A stretch of DNA of 8,259 nucleotides from positions 1 to 8,259 of the forward strand of contig JAKAZJ010000057.1 in the NCBI GenBank assembly GCA_021826565.1, given 5' to 3'. The translations under genes and the position numbers were made by a program. The notes beneath the pieces are model-generated. The model made no database searches. It was given only the letters and a program-made list of their open reading frames with translations, and was not told where the DNA came from. Below, piece by piece: positions 6,561 through 8,259 of the stretch (the stretch's first letter is position 1; every line of letters starts with the position of its first letter). Source of the stretch: Pseudomonadota bacterium (GTDB lineage Bacteria; Pseudomonadota; Alphaproteobacteria; Acetobacterales; Acetobacteraceae).

Positions 6561-7955
6561 CTAGCACCCCGCATCGTCGCGCATCGCACCGGCCATTCGC
6601 GGCGCGAGGGCCGGCATCGCGCCAGGCTCCAGAACCTCGAGCGGCTGCTGGTTGGTCTCGATGCCGGCCACGGCAATGAGCAGGACCACGGCAAGGTACA
6701 TCCCGGAGATCACCCCGACCACACCGCCGATTCCGTAGTGGTCGAACAGCGCCAACACCCCGAACGGCGCCACGATCAGCGCGATGCGGCCAGTCATCTG
6801 GGCCACTCCGCTGCCACGGAAGCGATACTCGGTCGGGAACAGCTCGGGCGTGTAGCCGCCCAGACCCAGGGTCAGGAACACCGCCATGGCCGAGACCAGC
6901 AGGAAGCCGCAGAACATGATCGGGACCGGGGAAGTCAGGAATGGATAGATCGCCCCGACGCCAGCGCACGCCACGCCGGAGATCACGATCCCCCGGCGCC
7001 GGCCGATCCAGTCGGCGATGAACACGCCGAGCAGCGGCCCGGCGACGAACCCGGCCATCATCGCCGCGGTGAAGCCGAGTGAGCTGGTGACATTCATGCC
7101 CTGGCGGACGAAGAAGGACGGGATCCACGCGGTGAAGCTGTAGGACCCGACCAGGCAGGCCACGTTGACGGCGATCGCGAGCAGGGTGCGCCGGAGAACC
7201 GGGGCGGAAAACAGGATGGTCACAGAAACCCGCCGCCGCTCCGAGACCGGTACCACGACCACCGGGGGCAGCGGTGCGGCAAGGGCGGCTTCCTGCTCGA
7301 TGCGCTGCAACACCACCTCGGCCTCCGCGCCCCGGCCCACCCGCTCCAGCCAGCGTGGCGATTCCGGCAGGCTGCGGCGCAGCCACCAGACCCACAGGGC
7401 GCCCACCCCGCCGATGATGAACATCGCCCGCCAGCCGAGCCACGGGATCACCGCCAGACCGACCACCGCGGTGACGAAGCTGCCGGAACTGGAGATCAGT
7501 CCGAGCAGCGCCACGTAGCGGCCGCGCTGGCCGGGGGGCACGAACTCGGTGATCAGCCCGTAGCCCATGACGAACTCGGCGCCCAGGCCGATCCCCATCA
7601 CGCAGCGGATCGCGATCAGCCAGGACATCGACGGCGCCAGCGCGGAAACCAGCGCCATCACCCCGAAGATCGCCAGGTTGAACTGATAGGCGAAGCGCCG
7701 TCCGAACCGGTCGCCCAGCCAGCCGGCAAACGCCGCGCCGATGGCAAGGCCGGTGAAGGTGGAGGAGATGAACAGGGAGTTCAGCCGCAAATTGGACCAA
7801 TGGCTGCTGACCAGCGCCGCCAGCACCCCGCCCATCAATCCGTTATCGAACGAGTCGAAGAACATGCCCATGCCGATGAGCCACAATACCCGGCGATGGA
7901 ACGAGCCGATCGGCAAGCGATCCAGCCGCGCCGCGGCGTTAACCGGATTGCTCAT
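6561..7955 (-). CDS. MFS transporter (metabolite:H+ symporter / sugar-porter-like)
   Basis: A 464-residue inner-membrane secondary transporter with about 12 predicted helices, normal for the major facilitator superfamily. The first helix carries acidic residues in FFDSFDNGL (32-40), a feature of organic-acid and aromatic-acid symporters. The loop between helices 2 and 3 has GDRFGRR (81-87). LPESPRWL (196-203) begins the central cytoplasmic loop, DWIGRR (315-320) is the repeat of the loop motif in the second half, and YTPELFPTEYR (368-378) is the sugar-porter-type signature. The central loop is charged and runs to about residue 245. The start is the ATG at 7955, with AGGGAG 10 nt upstream. The gene lies between the partial leuD (67 nt away) and leuC (104 nt away), so it probably moves a carboxylate handled by these enzymes. 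That substrate is inferred from context: MFS family membership is sure, the substrate class is not. A niacin- or aromatic-acid-type carrier is an alternative. Confidence 0.88.
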   Translation of the reverse strand: MSNPVNAAARLDRLPIGSFHRRVLWLIGMGMFFDSFDNGLMGGVLAALVSSHWSNLRLNSLFISSTFTGLAIGAAFAGWLGDRFGRRFAYQFNLAIFGVMALVSALAPSMSWLIAIRCVMGIGLGAEFVMGYGLITEFVPPGQRGRYVALLGLISSSGSFVTAVVGLAVIPWLGWRAMFIIGGVGALWVWWLRRSLPESPRWLERVGRGAEAEVVLQRIEQEAALAAPLPPVVVVPVSERRRVSVTILFSAPVLRRTLLAIAVNVACLVGSYSFTAWIPSFFVRQGMNVTSSLGFTAAMMAGFVAGPLLGVFIADWIGRRRGIVISGVACAGVGAIYPFLTSPVPIMFCGFLLVSAMAVFLTLGLGGYTPELFPTEYRFRGSGVAQMTGRIALIVAPFGVLALFDHYGIGGVVGVISGMYLAVVLLIAVAGIETNQQPLEVLEPGAMPALAPRMAGAMRDDAGC

Positions 7956-7965
7956 GGTTGGACGA

Positions 7966-7971
7966 CTCCCT
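7966..7971 (-). promoter_or_regulatory. Ribosome binding site of the MFS gene
   Basis: AGGGAG on the minus strand, 10 nt before the ATG at 7955. It supports that ATG as the start. Confidence 0.5.
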
Positions 7972-7984
7972 TTGCCGCGACGCT

Positions 7985-7998
7985 AGCCGGCTCCGGCT
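7985..7998. repeat. Short GC-rich palindrome between partial leuD and the MFS gene
   Basis: AGCCGG and CCGGCT flank two bases, giving a short hairpin (5 bp with a 4-nt loop) in the 67-nt gap after the partial leuD. On the minus strand it is followed by GC-rich sequence and not by a T-run, so it does not look like an intrinsic terminator. It could be chance in GC-rich DNA. Confidence 0.3.
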
Positions 7999-8022
7999 CC
8001 GCCACGAAGCACAATTTTCTCA

Positions 8023-8259
8023 TCATGGCTTTGACGATTCCTGATCGTCGCCCCGGCCGTCCGCCTGCCTGGCGGCGTGGATCCATGGCCGCGCGGCTTG
8101 GTCCGCCGCCGACCAGGTTGCGATCTCCCCGGTGCGGGCGAGCAGGAAGGACAGCTCGTCCATGCCGTGCAGGAAGGCCTCGCGCCGCTCGGCGGGCACC
8201 GCGATCGGCAGGCGGGCGCCGTCCGGCAGGTGCACGGACAGGGTTTGCAGATCGACCGT
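8023..8259 (-). CDS. LeuD-like dehydratase small subunit, partial (C-terminal part only)
   Basis: Only the last 78 residues are inside the window; the frame is open to the right edge, so the start and the catalytic FGCGSSRE block lie outside. The visible part begins TVDLQ, then has a VH pair, a PAERREAFLHGMDEL stretch and an ARPW block near the end. These line up in order with TVDLQ, VH, PADRRAALLGGLDQL and ARPW at the C-terminus of the complete LeuD-type protein at 4412-5038, so it is a divergent paralogue of that subunit. After the shared block it carries a hydrophilic tail of about 17 residues (rich in D, G, Q and S) that the other copy lacks. LeuD subunits form the swivel domain of 3-isopropylmalate dehydratase and related hydro-lyases. 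A partner large subunit may lie just upstream, outside the window; that is inference. The stop is TGA, 67 nt before the MFS gene. Family assignment is fairly sure, the substrate is not. Confidence 0.75.
   Translation of the reverse strand, partial: TVDLQTLSVHLPDGARLPIAVPAERREAFLHGMDELSFLLARTGEIATWSAADQAARPWIHAARQADGRGDDQESSKP

Noticed and set aside
5128..6564. Long plus-strand open frame (478 codons) opposite leuC
   Set aside because: It is antisense to a gene with clear LeuC motifs. Its translation is Arg/Gly/His-rich with no recognisable domain, as expected for GC-rich shadows.
6502..7800. Minus-strand alternative frame (432 codons) inside the MFS gene
   Set aside because: It overlaps the MFS gene in another frame, is rich in Arg and Gly, and lacks the helix pattern seen in the true frame.

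Overview
The window is GC-rich (roughly two thirds G+C by eye) and densely coded, with every supported gene on the minus strand. Base composition, gene style and family content suggest a free-living proteobacterium, most likely an alphaproteobacterium such as Acetobacteraceae or another Rhodospirillales member, with a betaproteobacterium as alternative. This placement is an inference; no marker gene is present.

Read in the direction of transcription (high to low coordinates) the layout is: (1) 8259-8023, the C-terminal part of a LeuD-type small subunit that runs off the window edge; (2) 7955-6561, a 12-helix MFS transporter; (3) 6456-5047, a complete LeuC-type [4Fe-4S] hydro-lyase large subunit; (4) 5038-4412, its LeuD-type small subunit; (5) 4355-3279, a NitT/TauT-type periplasmic substrate-binding protein; (6) 3252-1888, an MmgE/PrpD-family dehydratase; (7) 1875-1081, an SsuB/TauB-type ATPase; (8) 1079-294, an SsuC/TauC-type permease. 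The last 293 bases (1-293) hold no gene I can support, only an imperfect inverted repeat.

Gaps between genes 3 and 8 are 8, 56, 26, 12 and 1 nt, so these are very probably one operon. The MFS gene (104 nt upstream of leuC) and the partial leuD (67 nt further up) may belong to the same transcript. No regulator, clear promoter or intrinsic terminator is visible.

The working picture is a catabolic cluster rather than leucine biosynthesis. No leuA or leuB is present, a PrpD-type dehydratase sits inside the ABC transporter cassette, there are two different uptake systems, and there is at least a second LeuD copy. By analogy with the methylcitrate pathway (PrpD dehydrates, an aconitase-type enzyme rehydrates), the cluster could import a branched or substituted di- or tricarboxylate and isomerise it by dehydration and rehydration. 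The true substrate cannot be read from the sequence.
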